A stretch of DNA of 64,000 nucleotides, from NCBI RefSeq assembly GCF_008369325.1, contig NZ_VOBI01000002.1, positions 248,001 through 312,000 of the forward strand. The letters run 5' to 3'. The translations under genes and the position numbers were made by a program. The notes under the pieces are model-generated. The model did no database searches, had not been told where the DNA came from, and worked only from the letters and a program-made list of their open reading frames with translations. This document shows positions 9,838 through 18,924 of the stretch, one piece after another. Origin of the DNA: Pseudomonas sp. ANT_H12B (GTDB lineage: Bacteria; Pseudomonadota; Gammaproteobacteria; Pseudomonadales; Pseudomonadaceae). The stretch's first letter is position 1, and the number at the start of each line of letters is the position of its first letter.

Positions 9838-9862
9838 GGGGGAACGATCAGGTCACTTCAAA

Positions 9863-10480
9863 TCAGCGTTGAACGACCTGAAGGGTGTTCTTCTCTTTCG
9901 GCAGAACCCGCTTGGCAACCACATAGTGGCTTTCCCAATACGGCTTCTTCAGGGTGTCGATGGTCACCGACTTGCCACGACGCGGTGCGTGGATGAAGCG
10001 GTCGTTGCCCAGGTAAATGGCAACGTGATTGACCCGACGACTTTTGATGTTGAAGAAAATCAGGTCGCCGGGCTTCAGATCCTTGCGATCAACTTTCTCG
10101 CCATGACCCCTGGCCATCGCACTCGAGGTGCGTGGCAGGTCGAACGTGGCGTCGTTAAACGCGTATTTCACCAGACCGCTGCAATCGAAGCCTTTACTTG
10201 GGCTGCTGCCGCCCCAACGGTAAGGAGTACCGAGGACGTTCACGGCGCGGCTCAGCACGTTGCTGCTTTCCTTGGTCGCCATTGGCGGAACCAGGCTGCT
10301 TTTGCTGCTCAACTGGGGAGCGCGTTTTACGGCGTGTTTGTTTTTGCTCGACGGAGCAGAAACATGAGATTTCGGGGTGTAACCATTAACGTTTGGAAGA
10401 CGTTGCTCACGATTGGTGGCGTGGGCGGCCAGTGGCATCAAAAGGCAAATGGTTAGCCATGTCTTGAAAAATGGACGCAT
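9863..10480 (-). CDS. NlpC/P60 family peptidoglycan endopeptidase
   Basis: A 205-residue exported protein: signal peptide FFKTWLTICLLMPLAAHA, a basic serine-rich linker, then an NlpC/P60 cysteine-peptidase domain from about residue 80. The catalytic cysteine is in FDCSGLVKYAF, the histidine in HVAIYLGNDRFIHAP. Relatives cleave stem peptides in peptidoglycan. There is no lipobox cysteine, so the product is probably periplasmic rather than an Spr-type lipoprotein. It is convergent with pilT, with 25 bases between the stops. The start was placed at the ATG giving a proper signal peptide. Confidence 0.9.
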   Translation of the reverse strand: MRPFFKTWLTICLLMPLAAHATNREQRLPNVNGYTPKSHVSAPSSKNKHAVKRAPQLSSKSSLVPPMATKESSNVLSRAVNVLGTPYRWGGSSPSKGFDCSGLVKYAFNDATFDLPRTSSAMARGHGEKVDRKDLKPGDLIFFNIKSRRVNHVAIYLGNDRFIHAPRRGKSVTIDTLKKPYWESHYVVAKRVLPKEKNTLQVVQR

Positions 10481-10730
10481 TAGGCAAGGCTCATATAAGT
10501 TAGCGCGCAACTTTATAACAGCTTTTTTGCCCCTTCCGAGGCCGTTGGTCGATTCAACCTTGGGGTCAACGGAACCAAATAAGCAGAAAATAGACGCGAT
10601 TGTCGGACACAACGCTTGTGGTACAAGGCTTTGACGGGACACAAGGTAGCATTTGCCATACGTCGGCCACTTGTAAAAAAGTCACAAAGATTTAAAGAAT
10701 ATTTATCTATCGTGTGAATCGAGGTCCTTC

Positions 10731-11162
10731 ATGAACACCTATCAACAGTCCGATCCGCAGCAAGATACCCACAGCAAAGTAATTGGTTACCTGCTGTGGA
10801 TTCTCGGTTTTACCGGGGCTCATCGCTTCTATTACGGCAAGCCGGTGACCGGGACAATCTGGTTCTTCACCTTTGGTTTGTTGGGTATCGGCTGGCTGAT
10901 CGACGTGTTTCTAATCCCGGCCATGGATCGTGAGGCAGACTTGCGTTTTACCGCCGGGCCTATCGAGTACAACGTTGCCTGGATTCTGTTGACGTTTCTT
11001 GGGGTACTCGGCGTACACCGTATGTATCAGGGGAAGTGGATCAGCGGGTTGCTGTACCTGGTGACGGGCGGGGTGTTCTTTCTGGGGGTTTTGTATGACT
11101 TCTGGACGCTGAATGACCAGGTGTCGATTCGCAATGCGCAGAACCGAGGTGCCTTCCGGTAA
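10731..11162 (+). CDS. TM2 domain membrane protein (two TM2 repeats)
   Basis: A 143-residue protein with two tandem TM2 domains. Each has the pattern Leu-Gly-Phe/Val-x-Gly-x-His-Arg-x-Tyr: LWILGFTGAHRFYYGK near residue 23 and LLTFLGVLGVHRMYQGKW near residue 86. Each is followed by a second hydrophobic helix ending in an acidic residue (WLIDVFLIP, FLGVLYDFW). The TM2 function is unknown in bacteria. It stands alone between a divergent peptidase gene and the REP at 11166. Confidence 0.88.
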   Translation: MNTYQQSDPQQDTHSKVIGYLLWILGFTGAHRFYYGKPVTGTIWFFTFGLLGIGWLIDVFLIPAMDREADLRFTAGPIEYNVAWILLTFLGVLGVHRMYQGKWISGLLYLVTGGVFFLGVLYDFWTLNDQVSIRNAQNRGAFR

Positions 11163-11165
11163 GTC

Positions 11166-11255
11166 ATCGCGGGCAAGCCCGCTCCCACAGTGATCCCGGT
11201 CGTACACAAACGCTGTGTTCGCTGAAGGTCAATGTGGGAGCGAGTCTGCTCGCGA
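11166..11255. repeat. REP pair
   Basis: A first arm CATCGCGGGCAAGCCCGCTC(CCACA) and, about 40 bases on, an opposed copy TGTGGGAGCGAGTCTGCTCG(CGA). The two arms differ in the core (GGGCAAGCCC against GAGTCTGCTC), so they belong to different REP subtypes. The pair lies between the convergent TM2 gene and pyrC'. Confidence 0.85.
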
Positions 11256-11272
11256 AGGCAGGCAACGCGGTC

Positions 11273-12544
11273 TTACGCCTGGTGGCTGATGCGTCCATCC
11301 ACCAAGGTGTACCGCACCACGCCGGGCAGGCTGTGGCCAATGAACGGGCAGTTTTCACCTTTGGACAGCCATGTTTCACCGGCCACCGTCGAAGCCGCCG
11401 GGTCGAACAGCACAATGTCCGCTGCACCACCTACCGCCAGTTTGCCCGCCGGCAGGCGCAATGCCTCGGCAGGTCCGGTACTCAAACGCGCCAGTAGCGT
11501 TGGCAGGTCCAGCAAACCGTCTTCCACCAGCGTCATCGCCAGCGGCAGCAGCAGTTCAACGCTGCTGATGCCCGGTTCGGTGGCCCCGAACGGCGCCAGT
11601 TTGGCATCCCGCTCGTGGGGTTGGTGATGGCTGGAAATGGCCGACACCACACCCGATTTCACCGCTTCACGCAAACCATCGCGGTCGGCGCGGGTGCGCA
11701 GCGGCGGCTGGACGTGATAGAGGCTGCTGAAGTCGATCAGCGCTTCGTCGGTCAGGATCAGCTGATACAAGGCCACATCGGCCGTCACCGGCAGGCCGCG
11801 AGCCTGGGCCTGAGCAATCAGGGCCACGCCGCGAGCGCTGGTGAGCTGGCTGAAGTGAGCGCGCACGCCGCTTTGCTCGACCAACAGCAGATCCCGGGCG
11901 AGGGCCACGGTCTCGGCCGTTTCCGGAATGCCCGGCAAGCCGAGGAAACTGGCAGTCGGGCCTTCGTGGGCCAGGCCACCTTCGGCCAGATCATGGTCTT
12001 GCGAGTTGAAAATCACCGTCAGGTCGAAGGTCGCGGCGTATTCCAGCGCGCGACACAGCGTGCGGGTGTTGCGGAAGCTCTCCAGACCGTTGCCGAAGGC
12101 CACGCAACCGGCGTCGCGCAAAGCGACCAGCTCGGCCAGTTGTTCGCCGTCCAGGCCTTTGCTCAGGGCACCGATCGGGAACACCTTGGTGTTGCCGGCT
12201 TCACGCGCGCGGTCGAGGATCAGTTCGGCCACGGCCGAGGTGTCCAGCACCGGTTTGGTTTTTGGCGGGCAGCACAGGCTGGTGACACCACCGGCTGCGG
12301 CGGCACGGGTTTCGCTGATGATCGAACCTTTGCGGCTATAGCCCGGCTCGCGCAGGGCGACGTTCAGGTCAACCAGGCCAGGCGCGGCCACCAGGCCTTT
12401 GGCGTCGATGGTGTCGACGGCGACAAAACCGGCTGGCGGGTTGCCAAGGGCGACGATCTTGCAGGCTTCAACGTGGATGTCGGTGACTTTATCCAGACCG
12501 CTTGTAGGGTCGATAACGCGTGCGCCGAGAATGCTGAGCTTCAC
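11273..12544 (-). CDS. pyrC': Inactive dihydroorotase-like subunit PyrC' (PyrX)
   Basis: A 423-residue member of the dihydroorotase family encoded with pyrB. In Pseudomonas this protein is a structural partner that holds aspartate transcarbamoylase in a dodecamer and is catalytically inactive. The sequence agrees: the metal-binding His-x-His expected after GLVDL is replaced by Asn-Val-Ala (about residues 61-63 in [11 protein letters not shown]). The rest of the fold is intact ([14 protein letters not shown]; the C-terminal [14 protein letters not shown]). It overlaps pyrB by four bases. A separate active pyrC should exist elsewhere in the genome. Confidence 0.94.
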   Translation of the reverse strand: MKLSILGARVIDPTSGLDKVTDIHVEACKIVALGNPPAGFVAVDTIDAKGLVAAPGLVDLNVALREPGYSRKGSIISETRAAAAGGVTSLCCPPKTKPVLDTSAVAELILDRAREAGNTKVFPIGALSKGLDGEQLAELVALRDAGCVAFGNGLESFRNTRTLCRALEYAATFDLTVIFNSQDHDLAEGGLAHEGPTASFLGLPGIPETAETVALARDLLLVEQSGVRAHFSQLTSARGVALIAQAQARGLPVTADVALYQLILTDEALIDFSSLYHVQPPLRTRADRDGLREAVKSGVVSAISSHHQPHERDAKLAPFGATEPGISSVELLLPLAMTLVEDGLLDLPTLLARLSTGPAEALRLPAGKLAVGGAADIVLFDPAASTVAGETWLSKGENCPFIGHSLPGVVRYTLVDGRISHQA

Positions 12545-13545
12545 TGGGCGTTCTCCTGCTCGAATTGGCGCTGGGCAGTCTGCCCGCTCATGGCCATGGA
12601 CAACACAGCCATACGAATCGCGATGCCGTAGGTGACCTGATTGAGGATCACCGAGTGCGGGCCGTCGGCCACCGCCGACTCAATTTCCACCCCTCGGTTG
12701 ATCGGCCCTGGGTGCATGACGATGCAATCCGGTTTAGCCCCGGCCAGGCGCGCGGTAGTCAGTCCGAACAAACGGTAGAACTCGCCTTCGCTCGGCAGCA
12801 GGCCGCCAGTCATGCGTTCACGCTGCAGGCGCAGCATGATCACCACGTCGACGTCTTTCAGGCCTTCGGTCATGTCGGTGTAAACCTTCACACCGTACTG
12901 CTCGACGCCGATTGGCAGCAGGGTTTTCGGCGCGATCACGCGGATGTTCGGGCAGCCGAGGGTTTTCAGCGCCAGCATGTTCGAGCGTGCCACCCGCGAG
13001 TGCAGGATGTCGCCGACGATGGCCACCGAGAGGTTTTCGAAACCGCCTTTATGTCGGCGGATGGTGAGCATGTCGAGCATGCCCTGGGTCGGGTGGGCGT
13101 GACGGCCGTCGCCGCCGTTGATGATCGCCACTTGCGGGCAAACATGCTCGGCGATGAAGTGCGCCGCGCCGGAATCACCGTGGCGCACGACGAACATGTC
13201 GGCGGCCATGGCTTCCAGGTTGCGCAAGGTGTCGAGCAGGGTTTCGCCCTTGCTCGCCGACGACGTGGACACGTTCAGGGTGATCACGTCCGCCGACAGC
13301 CGCTGGGCCGCCAGTTCGAAGGTGGTGCGGGTGCGCGTGGAGTTCTCGAAGAACACGTTGCACACGGTCTTGCCGCGCAGCAACGGGACTTTCTTCACCG
13401 CCCGGGCGCCAACTTCAAGGAACGAGTCGGCGGTGTCGAGGATTTCCGTCAGCAGCTCGCGGCGCAAACCGTCGAGCGAGAGGAAGTGACGCAGCTGGCC
13501 CTGATCATTGAGCTGCAGCGGGCGCTTGGTTTCTAGAGGCGTCAT
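12541..13545 (-). CDS. pyrB: Aspartate carbamoyltransferase catalytic subunit
   Basis: PyrB makes carbamoyl-aspartate from carbamoyl phosphate and aspartate, the first committed step of pyrimidine synthesis. The 334-residue protein shows the carbamoyl-phosphate loop [18 protein letters not shown] near residues 63-80, the conserved [13 protein letters not shown] near 150, and LRLQRERM in the aspartate domain. It has the N-terminal extension typical of Pseudomonas ATCase, which contacts PyrC'. It sits between pyrR (27 bases upstream) and pyrC' (overlapping). Confidence 0.97.
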   Translation of the reverse strand: MTPLETKRPLQLNDQGQLRHFLSLDGLRRELLTEILDTADSFLEVGARAVKKVPLLRGKTVCNVFFENSTRTRTTFELAAQRLSADVITLNVSTSSASKGETLLDTLRNLEAMAADMFVVRHGDSGAAHFIAEHVCPQVAIINGGDGRHAHPTQGMLDMLTIRRHKGGFENLSVAIVGDILHSRVARSNMLALKTLGCPNIRVIAPKTLLPIGVEQYGVKVYTDMTEGLKDVDVVIMLRLQRERMTGGLLPSEGEFYRLFGLTTARLAGAKPDCIVMHPGPINRGVEIESAVADGPHSVILNQVTYGIAIRMAVLSMAMSGQTAQRQFEQENAQ

Positions 13546-13572
13546 CGCGAGGGGGACTCTCAATAGGGCGAA

Positions 13573-14076
13573 TTAAAGGGCGAGGTCTTGCAGTTCGAGC
13601 TTGAGTTCCGGGCCAGACAGTTTCACCCGCTCGTGGGCCGCCAGCGCCAGGGTCGCACCGACTACGTTCGGGCGGATCGGCAGCTCACCGGCGTCCAGGT
13701 CCAGCAGGCAGACCAGCGACACGCTGGCCGGGCGGCCGTAGTCGAAGAGTTCGTTCAGGGCTGCGCGGATGGTCCGGCCGCTCATCAGCACGTCGTCGAT
13801 CAGCACCAGGTGCTGGCCTTCGATTTCGAATGGCAGCGCCGATGGGCGCACTTGTGGGTGCAGGCCGTTCTGACTGAAGTCGTCGCGGTAGAAGGAGACG
13901 TCCAGGGTGCCAAGCGGCGAATCGCTGCCCAGTTCTTCGAGCAACGCCTGGGCGACCCAGATGCCGCCGGTGCGAATGCCGATGTAACGCGGTTCGCTGA
14001 TGCCACGGTGTTCCAGGTGTGCCTTGAGACGGATCGCCATCTGGCTGATCAGTTCGGCGGGATTGGGCAGGCTCAT
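13573..14076 (-). CDS. pyrR: PyrR bifunctional regulator / uracil phosphoribosyltransferase
   Basis: A 167-residue PRTase-fold protein with the PRPP-binding loop [20 protein letters not shown] near residues 92-111. In Gram-positives PyrR is an mRNA-binding attenuator; in Pseudomonas it regulates pyrB and pyrC genes and may retain UPRTase activity. It heads the pyrR-pyrB-pyrC' operon and has an AAGGAG site just before the ATG, with a stable hairpin immediately upstream of that (14094-14125). Confidence 0.93.
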   Translation of the reverse strand: MSLPNPAELISQMAIRLKAHLEHRGISEPRYIGIRTGGIWVAQALLEELGSDSPLGTLDVSFYRDDFSQNGLHPQVRPSALPFEIEGQHLVLIDDVLMSGRTIRAALNELFDYGRPASVSLVCLLDLDAGELPIRPNVVGATLALAAHERVKLSGPELKLELQDLAL

Positions 14077-14093
14077 GGTTGCTCCTTCTTGGG

Positions 14094-14125
14094 CCCGAGC
14101 CGGTGCGTGCGGGGTTTGGCTCGGG
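14094..14125 (-). promoter_or_regulatory. Hairpin in the pyrR leader
   Basis: Read in the pyrR direction, CCCGAGCC, 16 unpaired bases, then GGCTCGGG form a perfect 8-base-pair GC-rich stem ending about 8 bases before the AAGGAG ribosome-binding site of pyrR. No U-run follows, so it is not an intrinsic terminator. It could affect ribosome access or bind PyrR; this is inference. Confidence 0.45.
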
Positions 14126-14174
14126 TTGTAGCTATAGAGAGTCGCTAGCAGCGGCTCTTCAGAATTAAATGCAG

Positions 14175-14612
14175 TCAGGATTCGAACAGTGCGGTGTTTT
14201 CGTCGAGCCAGCCTTGCAGCAGCAGGGCGGCGGCGATGGCATCGACCGGGTTGTCGCGGTAACTGCCTTTTTGCCCGCCACGGTCACGTCGCTCACCTTT
14301 GGCTTCGAAGGTGGTCAGGCGTTCGTCGTGGGTATAGAAGGGCAGGTTGTAGCGGCCGTTCAGGCGGCGGGCGAATTTCTCGGCGCGCAGGCACATGTCG
14401 CTCGGCGTGCCGTCCATGTTCAGTGGCAGGCCGACCACTACGGCGTCGGGCTTCCACTCCTTGATCAAGGCTTCGACCTGATTCCAGTCGGGGATGCCGT
14501 TTTGTGCCTTCAAGGTGCACAGCTCGCGGGCCTGGCCGGTAATCACCTGGCCGACCGCAACGCCGATCTGTTTGGTGCCGTAGTCGAAACCCAGAATAAG
14601 GCGCAGGGCCAT
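14175..14612 (-). CDS. ruvX: RuvX/YqgF putative pre-16S rRNA nuclease
   Basis: A 145-residue RNase H-like protein with the N-terminal catalytic strand [17 protein letters not shown] (Asp about residue 9), a middle [14 protein letters not shown], the [12 protein letters not shown] motif and the C-terminal [17 protein letters not shown] carrying the last acidic residue. The family processes the 5' end of 16S rRNA and has been linked to Holliday-junction cleavage. It overlaps yqgE by one base, a conserved pair. Confidence 0.94.
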   Translation of the reverse strand: MALRLILGFDYGTKQIGVAVGQVITGQARELCTLKAQNGIPDWNQVEALIKEWKPDAVVVGLPLNMDGTPSDMCLRAEKFARRLNGRYNLPFYTHDERLTTFEAKGERRDRGGQKGSYRDNPVDAIAAALLLQGWLDENTALFES

Positions 14613-15184
14613 CAGGCGTGCCCCGCCTGGCTGGTGAGCAGGCTGAGGTTGACGCCCAGGTGCTTGGCGGCCGCTTCCAGACGCAGTTCGCTGCTGGTGT
14701 TGAACAGGATGTCGGCATCGAACGGGCAGGTCAGCCAGGCGTTCTGCGCCAGTTCGGCCTCAAGCTGCCCGGCTTCCCAGCCAGCGTAACCGAGGGCGAT
14801 CACGCTTTTTGCCGGGCCGACGCCGTCGGCGATGGCGAACAGCACGTCCTGGGAGGTCGACAAGGACAGCTCACCTTCCAGATCAACGGTTGCCTGAAAT
14901 GTTTTCCCCGAAGGGTGCAGGACAAAGCCGCGATCGGTCTGAACCGGCCCGCCGATGAAGATCGGCACATGCTGGCAGAGTACCGAGGGGGCGATATCGG
15001 GGCGCAATTGCTCGAGGATATCGGCCAGGTTCAAGTCTTGCGGACGGTTGACCACCAGCCCCATGGCACCATTGGCCGTGTGCTCGACGATGTAGGTCAA
15101 GGTGTGCGCAAAGTTCGGGTCGGCCATGTGAGGCATGGCGATCAGGAAGTGATGCTTAAGGTAGCTTGGGCTGACGTTCTTCAT
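14612..15184 (-). CDS. yqgE: YqgE/AlgH family protein
   Basis: A 190-residue protein of the UPF0301 (AlgH) family with the hallmark start HHFLIAMPHMADPNFAHTLT, then NGAMGLVVNRP near residue 48 and GGPVQTDRGFVLHP near residue 87. AlgH was named as a regulator of alginate in P. aeruginosa, but its biochemical role remains open. The ATG at 15184 gives the standard family N-terminus; the frame upstream runs through a REP and is not coding. It is coupled with ruvX. Confidence 0.92.
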   Translation of the reverse strand: MKNVSPSYLKHHFLIAMPHMADPNFAHTLTYIVEHTANGAMGLVVNRPQDLNLADILEQLRPDIAPSVLCQHVPIFIGGPVQTDRGFVLHPSGKTFQATVDLEGELSLSTSQDVLFAIADGVGPAKSVIALGYAGWEAGQLEAELAQNAWLTCPFDADILFNTSSELRLEAAAKHLGVNLSLLTSQAGHA

Positions 15185-15272
15185 GAGCGCTAGTGTGGCG
15201 TTGGAGGGGCGAACTGACAAGCTGGGGATGCGTTGCAAATGCCTCAAATCTCCGCAAACAACCTGTTCCCTG

Positions 15273-15359
15273 TGGGAGCGGGCTTGCCCGCGATGACGGC
15301 GGTAAATTCGAAATTCATGTGTCGGACTTGTTGCTATCGCGGGCAAGCCCGCTCCCACA
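15273..15359. repeat. REP pair
   Basis: Two opposed copies, TGTGGGAGCGGGCTTGCCCG(CGAT) and ATCGCGGGCAAGCCCGCTCC(CACA), separated by about 40 bases between yqgE and the tonB gene. These are perfect inverted arms of the commonest REP subtype in this window. Confidence 0.9.
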
Positions 15360-15373
15360 AGGTTTTGTGGCGG

Positions 15374-16273
15374 TCAATTACTGAACAACCGGTCCCCACG
15401 CGCAAACTTCCAGGTGCGGATGATTTCCAGACGATCGATGTCTGACAAATCCCCGGTAAACGGCGAAAACGGCGCCGCCAGCCGCACAATCCGTTGGGCC
15501 GCCTGATCCAGCAGCGGTTGCCCGGAGGATTCGAGCACCAGCACTTCATACAGCGAGCCGTCACGGTTGATCGAAACCATCAGGCGCAAATTGCCGTAGA
15601 TCTGCTTGCGCCGCGCTTCGTCGGGGTAATTGAGGTTGCCGATACGCTCGACCTTCTTGCGCCATTCGTCTTTATACCAGGCGCCTTTGTCACGCATGGT
15701 CGACGCGGCGCTCAGGCGGTGGATACGCGGGCGCTTGGCGTACAGCTGTTGTTCATTGGCCAGTTCGGCTTCCAGGCTGGCGATGTCGCTGGACAGCTGT
15801 TCACTGTCAAACGTCGGCGCCGTCACTGCTGGTTTGGTGACGGGTTTGGGCTCTTCGGTTTTGGTCGCGGCTTTTTTCGGCTTCGGCGCGACAGTCGTCA
15901 CGGCAGCCTTGGGTGCGGCTTCCTGAACTTCAGGCTTGGCCGCTGGCGGTGGCGTGACTTTCTGCACCTTGTTGTCCTGGAAAGGCGCGACCTCGGTGGT
16001 CTTGGGAGTCGCCTTTTTATCCAGCGTGCCGCTGCCTTGCTGATTCTCTTGCGCGAGGAAATCGGCTTTTTCAGGCTTTTTTTCGCTCTTGAACGTAGCG
16101 AGGGTGATTTCCAGGGTTTTGCTGATTTGCTTGGGTTCGACCACGGCGAACCCCACGCCCAGCAGCAAGGCCAGGTGAATCAGTGCCGCGAGAAACAGGG
16201 TAAAACCGAGGCGATCGGCCGGGCGCACACCACGGTGGGCGAGATCAGCGGGCAGATCGGACGGGAGCGTCAT
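15374..16273 (-). CDS. tonB3: TonB family energy-transducing protein (TonB3-like)
   Basis: A 299-residue inner-membrane protein: one N-terminal helix (GFTLFLAALIHLALLLGVG, about residues 23-41), a long Lys/Pro/Ala-rich periplasmic linker (residues 60-160), and a TonB C-terminal domain with the strand NLNYPDEARRKQIYGNLRL and a final IIRTWKFARGD. It passes proton-motive force to outer-membrane transporters. Its position next to gshB and the pil-chp genes matches P. aeruginosa tonB3, which is linked to twitching motility and pilus assembly. That functional link is by position only. Confidence 0.85.
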   Translation of the reverse strand: MTLPSDLPADLAHRGVRPADRLGFTLFLAALIHLALLLGVGFAVVEPKQISKTLEITLATFKSEKKPEKADFLAQENQQGSGTLDKKATPKTTEVAPFQDNKVQKVTPPPAAKPEVQEAAPKAAVTTVAPKPKKAATKTEEPKPVTKPAVTAPTFDSEQLSSDIASLEAELANEQQLYAKRPRIHRLSAASTMRDKGAWYKDEWRKKVERIGNLNYPDEARRKQIYGNLRLMVSINRDGSLYEVLVLESSGQPLLDQAAQRIVRLAAPFSPFTGDLSDIDRLEIIRTWKFARGDRLFSN

Positions 16274-16350
16274 GACAAAAAAACCAACATCGCGTTTTTC
16301 ACAGGCCGCGGATGATAACGCAATGTTGGTCGTTTCTTGGCTGTTCTATA

Positions 16351-17304
16351 TCAACGGGCCTTGAGCTTCTGATCGATGGCATCCATCAGCATCCCGCCGA
16401 TGTCGGTGCCGAACGCATTATCAATCTCGCGAATGCAGGTCGGGCTGGTGACGTTGATTTCCGTCAGGTGCTCGCCGATCACGTCGAGGCCGACGAACAG
16501 CAGACCTTTCTCACGCAGGGTCGGGCCGACTTGGGCGGCGATCCAGCGATCTTTCTCGGTCAGCGGACGCGCTTCGCCACGGCCACCGGCGGCGAGGTTG
16601 CCACGGGTTTCGCCAGCAGCTGGAATCCGCGCCAGGCAGTAATCCACCGGTTCGCCGTCGATCATCAGAATGCGCTTGTCACCGTCAACGATTGCCGGGA
16701 GGTAACCCTGGATCATGATCTGCTGTTTGCCATGCAGGGTCAGGGTTTCGAGGATCACCGAAAGGTTCGGGTGGCCGGCGGTGTGACGGAAGATCGACGA
16801 ACCGCCCATGCCGTCCAGCGGCTTGAGAATCACATCGCCATGATGGTCGGCGAATTCGCGCAGTACGTCCGGGCGACGGCTGACGATGGTTGGCGGCGTG
16901 CACTGCGGGAACAGCGTGGCGAACAGTTTTTCGTTGCAGTCACGCAGGCTTTGCGGCTTGTTGACCACCAGCACGCCAGCGCGCTCGGCCTGCTCCAGCA
17001 GGTAAGTGGAGTAGACGAATTCCATGTCGAACGGCGGATCCTTGCGCATCAGGATCACGTCCAGATCGCTCAGCAGCGCGTCGGTCTCGGCTTCGAGCTC
17101 GAACCATTTTTCCGGGTTGGCGAAGACTTTCAGCGGACGCATCCGCGCACGCGCTTCACCTTCGGCCTGGTACAAATCGCTCTGTTCCATATAGAACAGT
17201 TCCCAGCCGCGCTTCTGTGCGGCCAGCAGCATGGCCAGCGAGCTATCCTTTTTATAGGAAATGCTGGCAATAGGATCCATGACAATCCCGACGCGAACGC
17301 TCAT
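16351..17304 (-). CDS. gshB: Glutathione synthetase
   Basis: GshB joins gamma-glutamylcysteine and glycine in an ATP-dependent reaction. The 317-residue ATP-grasp protein begins RVGIVMDPIASISYKKDSS, and shows LMRKDPPFDMEFVYSTYLLE, VVNKPQSLRD, ILKPLDGMGGSSIFR and the C-terminal NVTSPTCIREID, all family signatures. The ATG at 17304 gives the normal family N-terminus. It is divergent from pilG across about 235 bases. Confidence 0.97.
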   Translation of the reverse strand: MSVRVGIVMDPIASISYKKDSSLAMLLAAQKRGWELFYMEQSDLYQAEGEARARMRPLKVFANPEKWFELEAETDALLSDLDVILMRKDPPFDMEFVYSTYLLEQAERAGVLVVNKPQSLRDCNEKLFATLFPQCTPPTIVSRRPDVLREFADHHGDVILKPLDGMGGSSIFRHTAGHPNLSVILETLTLHGKQQIMIQGYLPAIVDGDKRILMIDGEPVDYCLARIPAAGETRGNLAAGGRGEARPLTEKDRWIAAQVGPTLREKGLLFVGLDVIGEHLTEINVTSPTCIREIDNAFGTDIGGMLMDAIDQKLKAR

Positions 17305-17538
17305 GGGTTTTTCCTCGAATTTGGGTGGTCCGACTGGACACGAAAAAGTGGCGTCAGATTGGCGCTCAGTGTGTTCCCGGTCAAGGAAAAACCACCGCGC
17401 CGGTCCCCCGATAGATTGCATTTGGAGACTGTGCTAAAAAGGCTGCCACATCGTTCCGGCCCTTAAACATCAAGGGTTTCGAGCCTCCGGTTATCGGAAA
17501 TGGACAATTTGATTCGCAAAGGCGACGGCAGAGCATTT

Positions 17539-17943
17539 ATGGAACAGCATTCCAGCGCCCTGAAGGTCATGGTAATCGACGATTCGAAAACGATTCGCCG
17601 CACCGCCGAAACGCTACTGAAGAATGTGGGATGTGAGGTCATTACGGCCATCGATGGTTTCGATGCCCTGGCCAAGATTGCCGACAATCACCCCGGCATC
17701 ATCTTTGTCGACATCATGATGCCGCGTCTGGATGGCTATCAGACCTGCGCTTTAATCAAGAACAACAGTGCGTTCAAGTCCACGCCAGTGATTATGCTGT
17801 CGTCCAAGGACGGGCTGTTCGACAAGGCCAAAGGGCGCATCGTTGGCTCCGACCAGTTTTTGACCAAGCCTTTCAGCAAGGAAGAGCTGCTGAACGCGAT
17901 CCAGGCCCATGTACCGGGCTTCGCCGCCGTTTTGCCGCAGTAG
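17539..17943 (+). CDS. pilG: Twitching motility response regulator PilG
   Basis: A stand-alone CheY-like receiver (134 residues) that is phosphorylated by the ChpA kinase and promotes pilus extension and cAMP signalling in P. aeruginosa. The phospho-acceptor aspartate lies in IIFVDIMMPRLDGYQ; KVMVIDDSKTIRR supplies the acidic pocket and FLTKPFSKEEL the conserved lysine. The start MEQHSSALKVMVIDD matches the P. aeruginosa PilG N-terminus, so this ATG is preferred to one 39 bases upstream. First gene of the pil-chp cluster. Confidence 0.95.
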   Translation: MEQHSSALKVMVIDDSKTIRRTAETLLKNVGCEVITAIDGFDALAKIADNHPGIIFVDIMMPRLDGYQTCALIKNNSAFKSTPVIMLSSKDGLFDKAKGRIVGSDQFLTKPFSKEELLNAIQAHVPGFAAVLPQ

Positions 17944-17999
17944 GACACGCACAGGACGCTCGGCCAGCGGGCCCGGTGTCGACAAGAATGGGGAAGACC

Positions 18000-18365
18000 A
18001 TGGCACGTATTCTGATCGTCGATGATTCGCCGACTGAAATGTACAAACTGACCGGCATGCTGGAAAAGCACGGTCATGAAGTGTTGAAAGCCGAAAACGG
18101 CGCCGACGGCGTGGCCCTGGCCCGTCAGGAAAAACCCGACGCGGTGTTGATGGACATCGTCATGCCCGGCCTCAACGGTTTCCAGGCGACCCGCCAGCTG
18201 ACTAAAGACCCGGAAACCGGGCACATCCCGGTGATCATCATCACCACCAAGGATCAGGAGACCGACAAGGTCTGGGGCACGCGCCAGGGCGCCAAGGACT
18301 ACCTGACCAAACCAGTCGATGAAGAAACGCTGATCAAAACCCTGAACAACGTGCTGGCCGGTTGA
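18000..18365 (+). CDS. pilH: Twitching motility response regulator PilH
   Basis: A second single-domain receiver (121 residues) of the Pil-Chp pathway, with acidic pocket ILIVDDSPTEMYK, phospho-acceptor in VLMDIVMPGLNGFQ, and lysine in YLTKPVDEETL. In P. aeruginosa PilH counteracts PilG and is tied to pilus retraction or acts as a phosphate sink. A GGGGAAG ribosome-binding site precedes the ATG. It follows pilG by 56 bases and precedes pilI by 10 bases. Confidence 0.95.
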   Translation: MARILIVDDSPTEMYKLTGMLEKHGHEVLKAENGADGVALARQEKPDAVLMDIVMPGLNGFQATRQLTKDPETGHIPVIIITTKDQETDKVWGTRQGAKDYLTKPVDEETLIKTLNNVLAG

Positions 18366-18375
18366 TCGTCCGGCC

Positions 18376-18915
18376 ATGACCGAGTCACTGACGGCTTTCG
18401 AACTGCTGCTGCAGATCGACCGGCGCTGCCGCCTGCTGGCGGCGGACTTGCCGTCACAGCCGACCCGCCAGGACAGCTGGAGCGGCATCGGTTTTCGCTT
18501 GGGCGAACATTGGTACGTCGCGCCCATGGGTGAAGTCAGCGAAGTGTTGCATGAGCTGCGGCTCACGCAATTGCCGGGGGTCAAACCCTGGGTCAAGGGC
18601 GTGGCCAACTTGCGCGGGCGATTGTTGCCGGTCATGGATTTGTGCGGCTTCTTCGGTCATGAACTGTCGGCCTTGCGCAAACAGCGGCGGGTGTTGGTGG
18701 TAGAGCATAGCGATGTGTTCACCGGGCTGATGGTCGATGAAGTTTTCGGGTTGCAGCACTTTGCCCAGGACAGTCTTGAGCCGGTGCCATCGAGCGAGCT
18801 GAACGGCGCCATCGGCGCCTTCGTCAAAGGCCGGTTTCAGCGTGAGCAGATTTGGCAGGTGTTCAGCCCGTTTGCGTTGGTGCAGTCACAAAGCTTTATG
18901 CATGTAGCGGTGTAA
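18376..18915 (+). CDS. pilI: CheW-like coupling protein PilI
   Basis: A 179-residue CheW-domain adaptor that would link the PilJ receptor to the ChpA kinase. The recognisable CheW core is GIGFRLGEHWYVAPMGEVSE at about residues 37-56, then VKGVANLRGRLLPVMDL near residue 75, and the late VDEVFGLQHF. It begins 10 bases after pilH. A REP pair separates it from pilJ, unlike the tight spacing of the genes before it. Confidence 0.93.
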   Translation: MTESLTAFELLLQIDRRCRLLAADLPSQPTRQDSWSGIGFRLGEHWYVAPMGEVSEVLHELRLTQLPGVKPWVKGVANLRGRLLPVMDLCGFFGHELSALRKQRRVLVVEHSDVFTGLMVDEVFGLQHFAQDSLEPVPSSELNGAIGAFVKGRFQREQIWQVFSPFALVQSQSFMHVAV

Positions 18916-18924
18916 ACGCGGATC

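Noticed and set aside
15273..15359. Repeats that might suggest a CRISPR array
   Set aside because: The copies are opposed REP units with no regular spacers, scattered singly over the window, and there are no cas genes.
17500..17538. Upstream ATG extending pilG by 13 residues
   Set aside because: The PilG N-terminus of P. aeruginosa matches the downstream ATG, and the extension is not conserved-looking.
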